Assembly (NCBI GenBank): GCA_034687125.1
Contig: JAQGBZ010000048.1
Coordinates: forward strand, 62,001-126,000
From: Neelides folsomi
Lineage: Eukaryota > Arthropoda > Collembola > Neelipleona > Neelidae
Length of the DNA: 64,000 nucleotides
Direction: 5' to 3'
The notes under the pieces were generated by a model. It did not search any database and was not told where the DNA came from. It was given only the letters and a program-made list of their open reading frames with translations. Positions 14,101-26,618 of this stretch are shown one piece after another. How positions within the stretch are numbered: position 1 is the stretch's first letter; every line of letters begins with the position of its first letter. The position numbers and the translations under genes were made by a program.

Positions 14101-16450
14101 TTGGTAAAATAAAACGCATTTTCCACTTTCTAGACCTTTTAGGGCTTTCTAATAAATAATCACGAACATGTTGAGAAATTAATTATTATTTGCACACTTT
14201 GGCAAAAATATCACAAATATTCAAGAATAACATGTTATGAAAGAAAATCATAAGATCATTAGAAAACTATTTAAAAGTAAGTTGAAAAAGAAAATAAAGT
14301 TTCAAATCAATAATTGGCTTCAAATTGACAAATTAAATATGCATGAGGAACCAAAGAGTTAAAATGAGCTTTGTCATACAATTAAGAATCTCTTTATTGT
14401 CTCATTGTGTAGATGATTCTCAAGAACAATGCGGTTCTGGGAAAGGGATGTAATTGTCAATGTAAAAGCGGAATCCTGGGAATTGTCAAGACATACTCTT
14501 GGTTAGTTAGAACTCTTTTAGATTTCTTTTAGAACTCTTAGATGTTTTTTGGGTTGAATGCAAAGCGTCTCGGAGAATCTCCAAATGTGATCACGAAATT
14601 CACAGAGACATCCGACCTATCATCTCTTTCTTCAAAAATAAGAATTAAATGACAAGGATTGGCTTTTTTCAATTACATGTCTCTTCAGTCTTCACGCTTC
14701 TCTATTATTGTTCAAACATTGGGACTTGTGCTATATTTTGGCAAATCTAAATTTTTGCAAAATTCTAACCACTTTGGTGTTTTCTCGAAATTCGACAGCA
14801 GAACTATTATTCCATATAAATTATAATATAATTTTTTTATTAAAAGATTTTCGATTGAAAATTATTTAGATAAAGTGAACATTGAATCGGACTTATAGTG
14901 AGTTTGAGAGTTTTAATGTTCCTAGGATTGTATTAAAATACATAAGATTTTCAGAGTTTGTGCCGTTTCAATTAACGCCACAATAATGACATGCTTTTCC
15001 ATTCTTCTTGTTCATTTGAATTTCCATTGTGCCATTGTGGTTGCGGAATTTCCATATTTCCGCTTTTGACGTATAAAATGTCAAAGTGGGCCATTTGAGC
15101 TATATGTGACTTGGAATTGTCTAATTGGCATTTACCTTGCAGGGACGTAGACGCATCCATCGTGGCCGTACATTCCTTTTGACGCAACAATCCCATGAAA
15201 TGGAGAATCGAAGGAGAGATGAACCTCCATGTGTTGAGCTGCACCAATTACCATAAACAACAACATGAAAATGAGTCTCTTTGAGATGAGCATTATACAG
15301 ATAAGAAAGTAATGTATAGGTATCATAGGATAGTGAAAGATGTTTTTTACCTCCGCACATCACTTCAAGTTGAGAGATGTGTGGCATTCCCGGGGGTCGC
15401 TCCCAACTGTTTCCTTCTCCAAGGATCATCTGAAAACAATGAATTAACCTTATTAAGTCTACAGCTCAATTAAATTAAATAACTCCCCGTCACTGACTTT
15501 ACTGATCTACAAAAGTCAATTTAATAAAGTCTAATAAACTTTATTACTTTTAACTCTTGGTCCGATTTCCACGGAAAATCCTCTGAAAAAAGGGATTGAA
15601 GATTTTTAAATTGGATTCGTGAGAATTGAGGGAATTGAGTTTGACCAAGAGATTTGACTTAGATGGTTTATTACATACATATCAATATAGCTTTTTATTA
15701 TAAGCATAGTTTCTTTTCTATGAGTTAGGAGGTAAAAAGAAGAATTAAATCTGGGCTTCAATTTTTGACATCCCCTTGAGAAATGAGAAGAGAAATGAGA
15801 GGATTGGTATTGTTAGCTCCTCATGAGCTGACAAGATTCAAACTTTAATTTTAATCAAAGAACATGAAAATGCCATTGTGGACTAACGGACCTTTTCAAC
15901 AAATTCTTATAATATCCTATACTTACACTTTATTACACATTTCCATCTACGGAACCAAATGCCTTTTCGATTCACAGTTCTTCAAAAAGACATTTTAGAT
16001 GACGGCTTAATTCATTTGAGCCCAAGACACCGCTCGCGTTCCAAATTCAACTCATCCTCACCGGTCCGCCTCAAGCCGTAAAATATACTAGTTGAAAATA
16101 GCTAATATAAACATCCTCTATTTACGATGGTTTATAAATCTACAATCTGTATATTGGACAAATTGGATAGTATTTTTAGCACACTATTTGCAATTTGGGT
16201 TGTATTTTGAAATGTCATAAATCTCTTAAAGGATTAAATCCCTTCCGTAATTGAAGAATACTATTATGGTATACCTAATAGCCTAAACATAATTATTCTC
16301 AACGGAAACGTATTTACAAGCACCATACTTGTAAAATTAAAGTGTAATAACTAATTGTAAATGTAAGATTGGAATAATTAAGAAAATTGGATTTCTTACG
16401 GGAAGGAAGAGGAGTGAAATGATTGGAATGAAAATGGCAAAGTTCATCAT
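11151..16450 (-). CDS. ZP-domain transmembrane protein (cuticular type), complete
   Basis: Exons in transcript order: 16450-16400, 15429-15351, 15238-15136, 14010-13649, 13572-13451, 12966-12024, 11757-11395, 11275-11151. All joins are GT-AG and in phase, giving 715 residues. Residues 1-20 form a signal peptide (MMNFAIFIPIISLLFLP, on its own exon). The ZP domain (about 37-285) carries the expected cysteines, including the C-terminal C..C...C...C cluster (270, 275, 279, 283). A P/Q-rich linker (about 290-450) follows, then a furin-type site RLRR|S (592-595), one membrane segment (about 655-680) and a 35-residue cytoplasmic tail. ZP proteins are secreted, cleaved and polymerise into apical matrix. 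The family includes fly miniature, dusky, trynity, nyobe, neyo and piopio; I cannot name the exact orthologue. The long glutamine-rich insert after the ZP domain is unusual. Confidence 0.88.
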
Positions 16451-19400
16451 GGTCGGTCGGAGTTTGAAGTCTCTTCGTTTCCCTCTTTGCAGAGGCAAAT
16501 GACTTGAACTTTGGCAAAGTGAATCCTCCGATGAGCTTCTTAACTTCCGCTTCTCGGGATGTAGAATTGATGATATTGAATGAGTCATCACAGAAAGACT
16601 TCACACCTGCGTTTTAATTAAAAATTATCATTACAAATACGATTATAAGTAATATTTACAATTAAAGTTAATGTTAATACTAATGTTCATACCACAATTT
16701 TAATTGCGATATTGATAGTTTAAATTAGGGTGGAAATCATTGAAGTGAACAAAACGTGAGTGTGATGGACAAATGGATATGATCAGAGTGGTGATGATAA
16801 AAGGAAGAAGGTCTTTACCGTTCCGAATCATAAACCTAACCCAGAATACCTTATTTAAATATTTGAACCTCCTCCATGTCTTCTAAATGGAACCCTAAAT
16901 GGTCTGCATTCTTCGAGATAATCCACACAAACAAACGATGGTTCCAAAGAGCCCCTCATTACCTTCAGGTATTTACTATTTACAATGAGTCCCAATTGTG
17001 ATATTCACAATTTGACGGATCTCCGCTGATGGACATCGCGGATTTGGTTTAATTATCCCAACAAGTCATTTGACTCATTTGCATTCCTTGGTAAGAAAAC
17101 AATTAAAGAACAATTCTTCCCATAGATCTTAAAGGGAGAAGAATAGAGAGATGATTGGAATGGCCATAATGAGCCTTGTATTAGATACGATATATATTAA
17201 TATAAATACTATACATATACTGTACGTATATTGTACAGTTGTAGCCAATCCCGATGGATCTATCTATTGGATTGGATACATGAAGTGCAAGTGGCTGCAT
17301 TATTCCCCATGAAGGAACAAAGGGATGATTGGGTCAGGAGGAAACCACCGTTAGGCCACAATACCTAGAATTAAAACTCCACCTGTATAAAGATGTTATT
17401 ATTGGAAGTTTGACTTTCGACAACAAATCTAAATGAACCACCTGAGAATAATTCGGCCACACAAACACCACGCAAGGTGTGAAAAACTTTGAAGTAAAAA
17501 ATGAAATTGGGATTCGTTCATTAAGTTTTTCTACAGGTATGCATGGATTACCATTTATTATATCGTGCCTAAAATACAAAGTTCATACATATCTCAAATA
17601 CAAAAGTTCCAAATTCCATACAAAAAATACAATGTTTTGGGATCTCTTAATGGACATTAATGGATGAGTTGAAGATATAAAATACAAAATACAACCATAA
17701 TAGAAACCATATAGAAATATTTTATGATCGTATTACCCATATTATTTATTACACAGGTAAGATATACTAGCTATCAACGTACCAACAGAATATGCCCATA
17801 TACCATACATTGTACGTATATTGTACGTTAGATTTGTACCTGCTGTATATGTATTATTAAGGTTTAAAAATATTTTTCCTGAGTGCGTGAGGATGAGAGT
17901 TTTGAGCCTTTGGGGTGTTTAAGCCTTGCGGAGTTTTGTTCCCTACTTGACCGGGTTTATTAGTGAATGATGGGGGCATTTATATTTATACTCTTCCGTT
18001 CCTCCAGGTGTTTTTTCAAAAATGGGACAGAAGGCGTCGGTGGATCTGATGGCATTAAGGACAAGTGGACTCAACAAGGATATGTAAATAAGGTGAGGAG
18101 TTCCACTTCCACTTACTCACTTATCATCAAATGACGAATCTCATCATATGAAGAACAAGATCAGTTTCAATCATCCATTCACAACACTTAATATTAATAT
18201 ATCTGTCAAATCAACAATGCTATTTTCAATATAATGCTAATGGACATAAATATATATGCTAATGGACATAGGCTATTATGGATATCCTAATAGATATACT
18301 AATAATGGTATTATTTCAAGATAATGATAAATAGACAATAATAATAATAGGTACATCCCTATTTAGAATGTGCATTTGTTCCATATTGTAACAATGGGCT
18401 ATTGATGACCATGACGAAGGTGAATGTCAAGATTGTCGAGAGTTATCTCAGCGACTTTCACAGGTAGACCAAACAGGAGATGAATTGAAGTAAAGCCAGA
18501 TAAGTTTCTATTTAATTTCCCTTTAAAAATCCCCAATTTCCCTATTGTTTTTCTATTTCTTCTCGTTTAACTTGATTTGCTTATTGTTAGTGAAGTAATT
18601 TACTCGTTTTGGGAGGAAAGTTAAATGAAAGCTCTTATGGCACTCCTTGGAGTGAGAAATTACCAAACACCTTTTAAATAACTTCATCTTCATCGGTCAT
18701 TGTCATTATACAATTAAAGAGAAAAGGTTTAAAATTCTTGACCTTAGTTAAACAACCCAATAAACTCATTTTCTAATACATTTTTAAACTTGAACATTTT
18801 TAAAGTTATCATATTGTTCTTTATTTTCCGATTACCTTAATGGGAAATGAGTGAATGTAATGTTTTAAATGTTTTAAAATGTAATGTTTTAAAAAGGAAG
18901 TAGAGATTTAAATCTAATAAAGAGATATGAAGATGGGTTTAAATGGAATGAAACCCCCGTTTTAATTCCACAGATTCATGTGGGCAAAGGAGCAGCGATG
19001 AGAGGAAACATTGGAGAAGATGAATTTTTCAATCTTCCACCTAACTCCGTTAGCCCACCTAAATTGAAGCGGTTGAAAAGTCATAATAAGATAATTCCCT
19101 CGGTGTAATCCAACTCCATCACTCCTGATTAAAACATGGAACAATGAGGAATTTACTATCTTTAAACCTCTGCAAAATCTTTAACGGCTCAATCTTTAAA
19201 TTCGCCAATTCCAACATTCTGTCTACTTTTAATGAGGTTACATAAAAAACATACAATTTGCTCATAAGAATTTCCATTCATTCTCTCACCTTAATTATCT
19301 ATTGAAATAATAAATAAAAAGCTCTAAAAATTTTTAATTCTGTTTTTATATATCTAACAATAAATTCTAATTAGAATTCAGTTCAATTTAAATTCAATAC

Positions 19401-20372
19401 TTAGCTCAATTTAACTCAACATTAATTACTAATAATACAAATAATACACGACTCCATCTTGTACATATATTTATTATGTAAATAGGGAAAGAGGATAAAG
19501 GGATTTTAGTCATGGCGAAATTAAGCATATTTTGCAAACCTCTGAATCAAATGAGTGAATGATGATGTAAAAGTGAGGGAGGGAATGACAGAAGACTGAC
19601 AGGTGGTCGTCGCCGTTTTCACGGTGTCATTACACGAACCATAATAATAATAAAAATAAGAAGTTTTTCTTGGGTTTTTTCTTCCTGGATGCTCACCGTC
19701 ACAGCGGCGGGAATCTCACGTGTCTTTATAGTGCAATCAAAACCTCGCCCTTGTCCACCCAACATTAATGTTTGTTCATGAGTGAAAAATGGGAATAAAT
19801 TGTTTGTAATAATTAATATAATGTGGCCTAATGTGGTTCCTTTAAATTGTTATAGAATTATCTTATATGGAATTATAGACATATGCGTGGAATCGGTAAA
19901 GGTGAAACAAAATTTTGAGAGAATTGCAACGCTCTGATTGACTTCATTCCTCGCGGACTTCTTCCTCATTTGTGCTAAAACTCTTTTTCGGCCCAATGTA
20001 AAGCTCACATTAAGACAATTGCACGAAGCTCAAAATTGTAGATGAAAAGAGTTGAAGTTCATTCTTTTCGCTCCTCTTTTTCTGTACCGTTGGAGAGATT
20101 CAGGTAATTAGGCAGCCCCTCACTTTGAAGTCTCTTATATAGAGTTTATTATATAGAGTTTACCTTTGGTATTACACACATCTTGGTTCAACTGTGCCAG
20201 AAGGTGAGGAGGATCGGTCGGATGGAATGTGGGGAAAGGTGCCATTGAGTATTATTAATCTTGCTCTTAAATTGCCTTTTCAATCTCAATCGGATGGAAA
20301 ATGAAATTGACAAATCGGGTGAGTAAAAAGGTCCTCATTCATCTCCCTTTGTTTTTAAATCTCTTTTTATTC

Positions 20373-20464
20373 GTCTTTGCCAATGTCTTTGCCTAGTCTT
20401 TTTGCAAGTGTCTTTGCCTATGTCTTTTTGCATATGTCTTTGCCTATTTCTTTACTTATGTCTC
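20373..20464. repeat. Degenerate minisatellite, GTCTTTGCCTAT units
   Basis: About seven imperfect copies of a 12-bp unit, GTCTTTGCCTAT and variants such as GTCTTTTTGCAT, run head to tail. Confidence 0.7.
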
Positions 20465-23400
20465 TGAAGCCTTTTATGTGAGTGAAAGAGCCATTGAAGG
20501 GCAATGGATGAAAAAAAGATCATTCAAATACACCGACCTGGAAATGAAGAAGATTGACGGACCCACACACACCTATCACATAAATACAAATTATACATCT
20601 TCCCTATGACAATGAAACCATTCATCATTAAAAGTAAACTGGCTTTTAAATTATGATCAATCCTCTGGGCTAGATATTTTGAGAATTCTACTCATTTGAC
20701 CACCAGACGAAATGGATGATAAGTTACCCCAAAATCCACATAGGTAAGTATCAAGATAAAGGGAATTAGACAGAATAAGTAGTATTATATGAAGATTATG
20801 AACCATCAAGTGCGGCCCGATTTGCCATTGAGATCTCATGCAATTTAATCGACCCGATTCATTTCTCACTTTGATCTTTATAATTTCATAGTTAAAGAAC
20901 GACGTGGATGAATCAAGTTAAAGGTAATACAGGTAAGTGGGTATGTTTCAAATGCCGTTGTCACCTCGCGGCTCATCTCATTATTTATCTCATCCCATAC
21001 ATCTTCTTTTTATCAAATATTATACTTACGAAGGATCTTTCTTTTTAATCAACTTCCGCACGCCCAATTTTGCAAAATCGACGCTCGGAGCTAATTTGGA
21101 TATTATTCATAAATGCGAATCTTCCCATCTATTCATATAGATATCATGTATCGATATTTCAAATATAATAAAACTTAAACCCATTAAAGGAAGCGATGTT
21201 TTACAAACTTCATTTTACAAACTTTTTTATTCCCATTTTAGGCCTAATATAAATAGTGGAATCTAAGGTTAAAACTTGTCAGTAATTTAAATAAATATGG
21301 AAGTGGTGAAGAGAGAGGTTTTAAAATTGTAATTAAACCTGGCTTACTTTTCCTGTGACTCTATTAATGAGAAAATGGGCTTTAAGGAATAAGTAGGTGA
21401 AGAGAGAGAAAAATAGCCTCGAGATTCTCTTTATATTTACTTTGCGGTTTTTGAACCCAAATTGCTCTTTGCGGCAACCACCTCATTTTATCTTCTATGA
21501 GAAACTACCAAATTGATTGATTGTGAAATGATCTTCCAAATTCCTACCTTTGTTCAAAATCCCCAAACTCATTCCTTCACCGCCATCATCTACGCTCTTT
21601 CTTAGATTTTAAAAAGGGCATTTAACATTTTACTCACTTGGCTTTCAATCTCTCAATTGTCCAAAACTCGTCTCGATCACATCACTTTCCCGTCCATGCA
21701 AGGAAAATGGATTTGACTTCGGAAGTTAAACTGTGAAAAAAAAGAACATTTTAGCACTGCTACTGAGACTGAATTAATTGGAAAAAATTAATCGTAATAT
21801 AACTTTTTTGCCTCGAAATATTATATAGGGGAAACTGAGTTTGAATAAGACGGGGTTGATCGGGAAAAGGTCAGATTTCCGCATTGAGGAAACGAGTTTT
21901 GGAGGATTTTACCTGTTTGAGTCACTTCGGTTCGTTGATTCACTACCCTTGTTTACTTTGATTCCTCTCAATTGATTAAAAATTCAAAAATTCCCACTCA
22001 ATCAGTAAAAACTTAAAAAACGACACTTTCACAATTTACAACAAAGTTTTTTAAAAAAACACTAACGATGTTTCAAAAGTCTTAATATCCTCACAGTTGT
22101 AATTATCTTATAATTTTCCTCAGTAATTCTTTTTCAGCTAAATCTCAGCTAAATATGCAATTAAATCAGCAATTAAATCGTAATGGACAGAGTGTTGGCT
22201 GTGGGTGCTCTGAAGTAGGTGAGAAGTTTGAGAGTGAAGAGAACGTTGAGGAGAAGAACGACAATTACCGCCATGCGCCGGGAATTAAGATGCCGGAATG
22301 CGGTCGACCCTTAAGTCTTCAGATCCACTCAGAATAAGATAGGGAGATTTGGGTACTTAAGGGTTTGTAATCGGGTCCAGAACTGGGGACTTGTTTAACT
22401 GTATCTCACTCCTTTGAAGAAGGAGGAATGTGTGTGTGTGTGGGTATGTCCTGAGGGACGTCAATCCTCGTTCTTAACTCTTCTGTGAGTAGGGTGAGTC
22501 TGGGAGCTGAACGTCTCCACAACGGCACTTTGCAGCTCCCTATATCTCTTCCTCCCAAACCACCAACAAGCTCCCTCAACCTATAATACATTATCAAATA
22601 CATTATATACATTATCTTTATACAGGTGGAATCTACAGATGATCCTTCAAATGATCTCTCCTTATATTCATTCTATATATCATTATTGTATATTCCTTTC
22701 TCTTGTTATATTCCCATTCTAATGACTTGGCTGGTGAAGATACAATTATGGACGTGGAGGAAAGGCACGAAGAGTTTCCTATACAGGTAGGGATACAGAT
22801 TATGATTTTCTCTATCTTGAGATGAGTAACATACAGGTGGGGATTCGTGGGTAGTTTGGAGCCGGTTGGTGAACCTCCCCCTTCATATTAAACTCATTTT
22901 ACCATTCACAGATTGCTTCTTACTACCGCAGTGGAGGAACTTAATACTAATAACAATCTAATTGTATGTACTATATGAATCTCGTACATACATAGAGTAT
23001 ATAGAGTATTGTGGATTTTTATAAGTAAGACCAGTATGAATCAAATGAACCATCATTTGCTCATTAGATACTCACAAGTCTTAATATTATCTTCAATTCT
23101 CATCACTTCACTTTACAATCAACTTTGTTAATGAACAATGAGATTGATTCTACAAAAAAATTTTGGTATTTTTAAATAATTTTTGTAAAATATATTCAAA
23201 TTTTATTTTATAGTATTGAATCTAATTTTATAGTTTAAAGTAATAAAAACCATTGAGAATATTTAAATTTTTATATTTGGGTAATTGTGTTAATGATTTA
23301 GGTTTAAAGTGTTTAAAAGCATTTGACTAAAAGTGAGTAAGTTAATAATCTCTTTTGAGATTCATTTATCTTTTATGTGACCATATACATTTATGTTTGT

Positions 23401-26085
23401 TTGCTTTGCGTGAAGTTGACAAAAAAATGATTGGACATCTCACGATTACTTTGATTGTCAAGTTTTCTCCCGTTTTTCACGAAATGCAAATTATAATAAT
23501 AGAACTACACAAGGGAGGGAAATTTCTAATTGGCGCTAAGGAGGAGAATCAATAGAATGTGAAGGATAAAGAAAATATTTAGAAACTCAATTGAAGTGAG
23601 TTAATAAATCCAGTCGACGGGGGACGAATGTTCTCTAATTTATTTTCCTAAACGTGTTTGTTCATAATCATGTAATTAATTGCTAATTGGTCCTTTGGTC
23701 CTTTTGTCTCATGATAATTATAACGGTTCCTTTATTGATTAATATCAAAGGGAGCGTAAAGGAATGTCCATTCCTAAATCCCTATTTAAACCAGAGATGA
23801 ATGGGCAAATGTGTGGAATGAGGGTAAGAATAATGACTCTGACTCTTTCTGCAAGGTGCTACAACCAACCATTACATAAATTTACATAGGAGATTAACGT
23901 ATTTGTAAATAGAAGGATTCCAACAAACTTCGACTACGTGTAGCTGTACCCAAATGCAAAAATACTCCAAGTCATTATCAGTGTAAAATCAATGTCAATT
24001 TATAAGTTTATAACTCAACTTGATTCATACACTAAATAACACTAATACTGATATATGTAAAGATGCATATTACTCATATAGCACATATTCATTCTTCGAC
24101 CATTGTAATATTTCGCATTTTGTGCATAATTGTTCATATGGCTGAAATGATGCGTGAAGATTTGAAGAATTTGGAACAATAAATTAAGTTCAACTTGTCA
24201 AGAGATTCACTCGAATAACATTATGAAGAATTTATCTATAGCGTAAATGAGTATGGATAAATAAAGTTGTATGGATATAAGAATAAGAAAGTCATTTGGT
24301 AAAGGTAAAACATAAGGAAACGGGACCAGTAGGGCTGATTGAATAAAAAATGATCTTCACAAGTTCCATTGCATTTCCCACCTGCTGGTCTCATCGCTCC
24401 TAATCAAAGGGAAGAGTTGTTCAGGTGGTTCACATCTCACAATAATTCCCACAATCCCCACCAACTCCATCAACAAAGAAGGAGACAAAGAAGACAAAAG
24501 AACATTTTTAACCAAATGCTTCGCAATGAGTCTTTGAGAATCAAATTGCGATTAAAGGGCCATATGAGCCTATTTAAAATCCACGTGTATGGAGGATAGG
24601 TGTGAAGTTTTGTTAGTCTTTCTTTCTCACAGGTCTTTGAAGGAGGGAGATTCCTCCACAATGGATATCGATCCTATGATAATGATGAACAAAATGAGCC
24701 ATTGACCCAATAGGAGATTCGAGAAGCCTAAATTATTTCATTCCGATTCCCTACTTCACATCACTTCAATTCCTCCCATTGACTCAATGAGGATCACAAA
24801 ATCACAATGAAAATGAGTGACTTATCTTTAGAGCCTTTCATCCTGGGAACTTAATCATTGGCACAATCTTAAACATTTAAAGGCCTCAATATACTTTTAC
24901 TATTTTAAATTAGAATAAGAATCGTGTTAGTGTAATATAAAATTTAAATGTAATATACGTCCAATTCCATGTTGAAGAACACGCGATAAATTCCATCAAT
25001 GCATATAATTAAATAGTTAATGTACGGCCTTCTTTGGTCTACTTTTGGATTTCTAATTTAGATTCATTATGGCTTATTTTTTGCATCAAAAATAATGTTT
25101 ATTTTATCAATCATTTTAAACTTTTACAATTTTAAGAAACGAGTCGACATTATTGATTTATTGAAATTTAGATCATTGTCAAACTAATGACATTCGAATA
25201 TCATCCTTAAAATATAATTTGTTATCATAAAATAAATATTATATTATATTTAATCTAGTATGATAAAGAAGTAAATATCATTAAGTAAATAATCATCAAG
25301 GTTCATTCAATGCTAGTTTAAAAAATATGTATAAATGTGTAAATGCAGAGGCAACTGGACCAATGATCTTGTAAATAATTTTAATCCCGTGTCAGCCTCC
25401 ATCATTATTTTGCTCTTATTCAAATGCATAACTTGAAACATGAGGACATTGTTTAAGTTATAGTTTAAACACAACATTTTTGTAAAAATAACAAAATGTC
25501 AAACAGGAGGTAGACAAACTTTGACATACCATTTACTTTTAACAATTGAAAATTTATGCTTATAATCTTATTAAATTTTCATAAAATATGATGTAAAATA
25601 AAATTAGGTGCATAGTGGATGTTTATCTGTTCGAATATTCTAAGAAGCGAACATTGAACAAACATGAAAACTTACTTAAAACCAAATCACCATTTCCGTT
25701 CTGAAAAAACTAATTTTCATCATTTCCTCTGCGCTTCAATTTTTGAATAAACGTCAATTCATTATTCAATGACAATCATTATTTGTAATATATAAAAAGG
25801 TTCCTTAATATTAAAGTATATTAAAAAGTGAATTAGAAATAATGGACCAATATACCATTACCATTAGAAATAATGGTACATTTCTCTTATACCATTAACT
25901 CACGATCACTTTGTGAGGGATACGCGGCTGATAAAAGTAAAAGTAATTGATAAAGATAATAAATTCCAGCGATTGAATCTCATGTCATCATAGTGAAATA
26001 AAATCATATTAATTATACATATAATTGATATTAAATAATGGAGTGTATGTAGAATCCAGAGCATGTGGTGGTTTGAGATGTTGCA

Positions 26086-26093
26086 TATATAAA
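26086..26093 (+). promoter_or_regulatory. Possible TATA box upstream of SLC34 gene
   Basis: TATATAAA lies 526 bp before the SLC34 start codon. A TCATTCACTC stretch about 30 bp downstream could serve as initiator. There is no other support, and in AT-rich DNA such a match can arise by chance. Confidence 0.3.
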
Positions 26094-26618
26094 TGCAATC
26101 ACCTCATTCATTAATTCATTCACTCTTTCCTTTTTCTCACCTATGCACAAACCTCTGTTTTATGCCAGACATAATAAACCTGTGTTAATAAAAAAAGATC
26201 CAATCTTATTATTTTTACCCCAAATTCTTCACACTTTACATCTTTTTTCAAGTTGATTAATTCTTAAGCAGGTTCCCCTATCTATTAACAGTTAACATTA
26301 AAAGAGTTAGGAAATCTATAGGATCTTTTATTCACCCAATTTCTTATCCTTCAATATTCAAAGGATCTTCGCTTTCACTTCCCATCCTCAATATTGTCAA
26401 AGATTCCCTTGACCTTGTATTTAATAGTATTTTACAAGTAGCGTATCATATAGGAAATTGTTCCTCTACCCTTTCCGTTCATTTGTGTTTTGGGTTCTTC
26501 CGAGACACAAATCTATTAGATAATAACATTAGTATATGTAAGTGATTTCGTCAAGTTTGATGAATCTATAAAGATAAACTCTTTAATATTAGAAAGATAG
26601 TTAAATATTTTACTCAAA

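Larger units (their letters stand above)
16451..26618. other. Gene-poor 10-kb spacer
   Basis: This lies between the divergently transcribed first ZP gene and the SLC34 gene and must contain both promoters. It holds a minisatellite (20373-20464), a GT microsatellite near 22429-22442 and repeated TGCTAATGGACATA motifs near 18225-18300. Open frames of 60-80 codons (for example 20937-21140, 22155-22337) have no recognisable domain or consistent splice sites. I found no exon I would defend. Confidence 0.55.
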
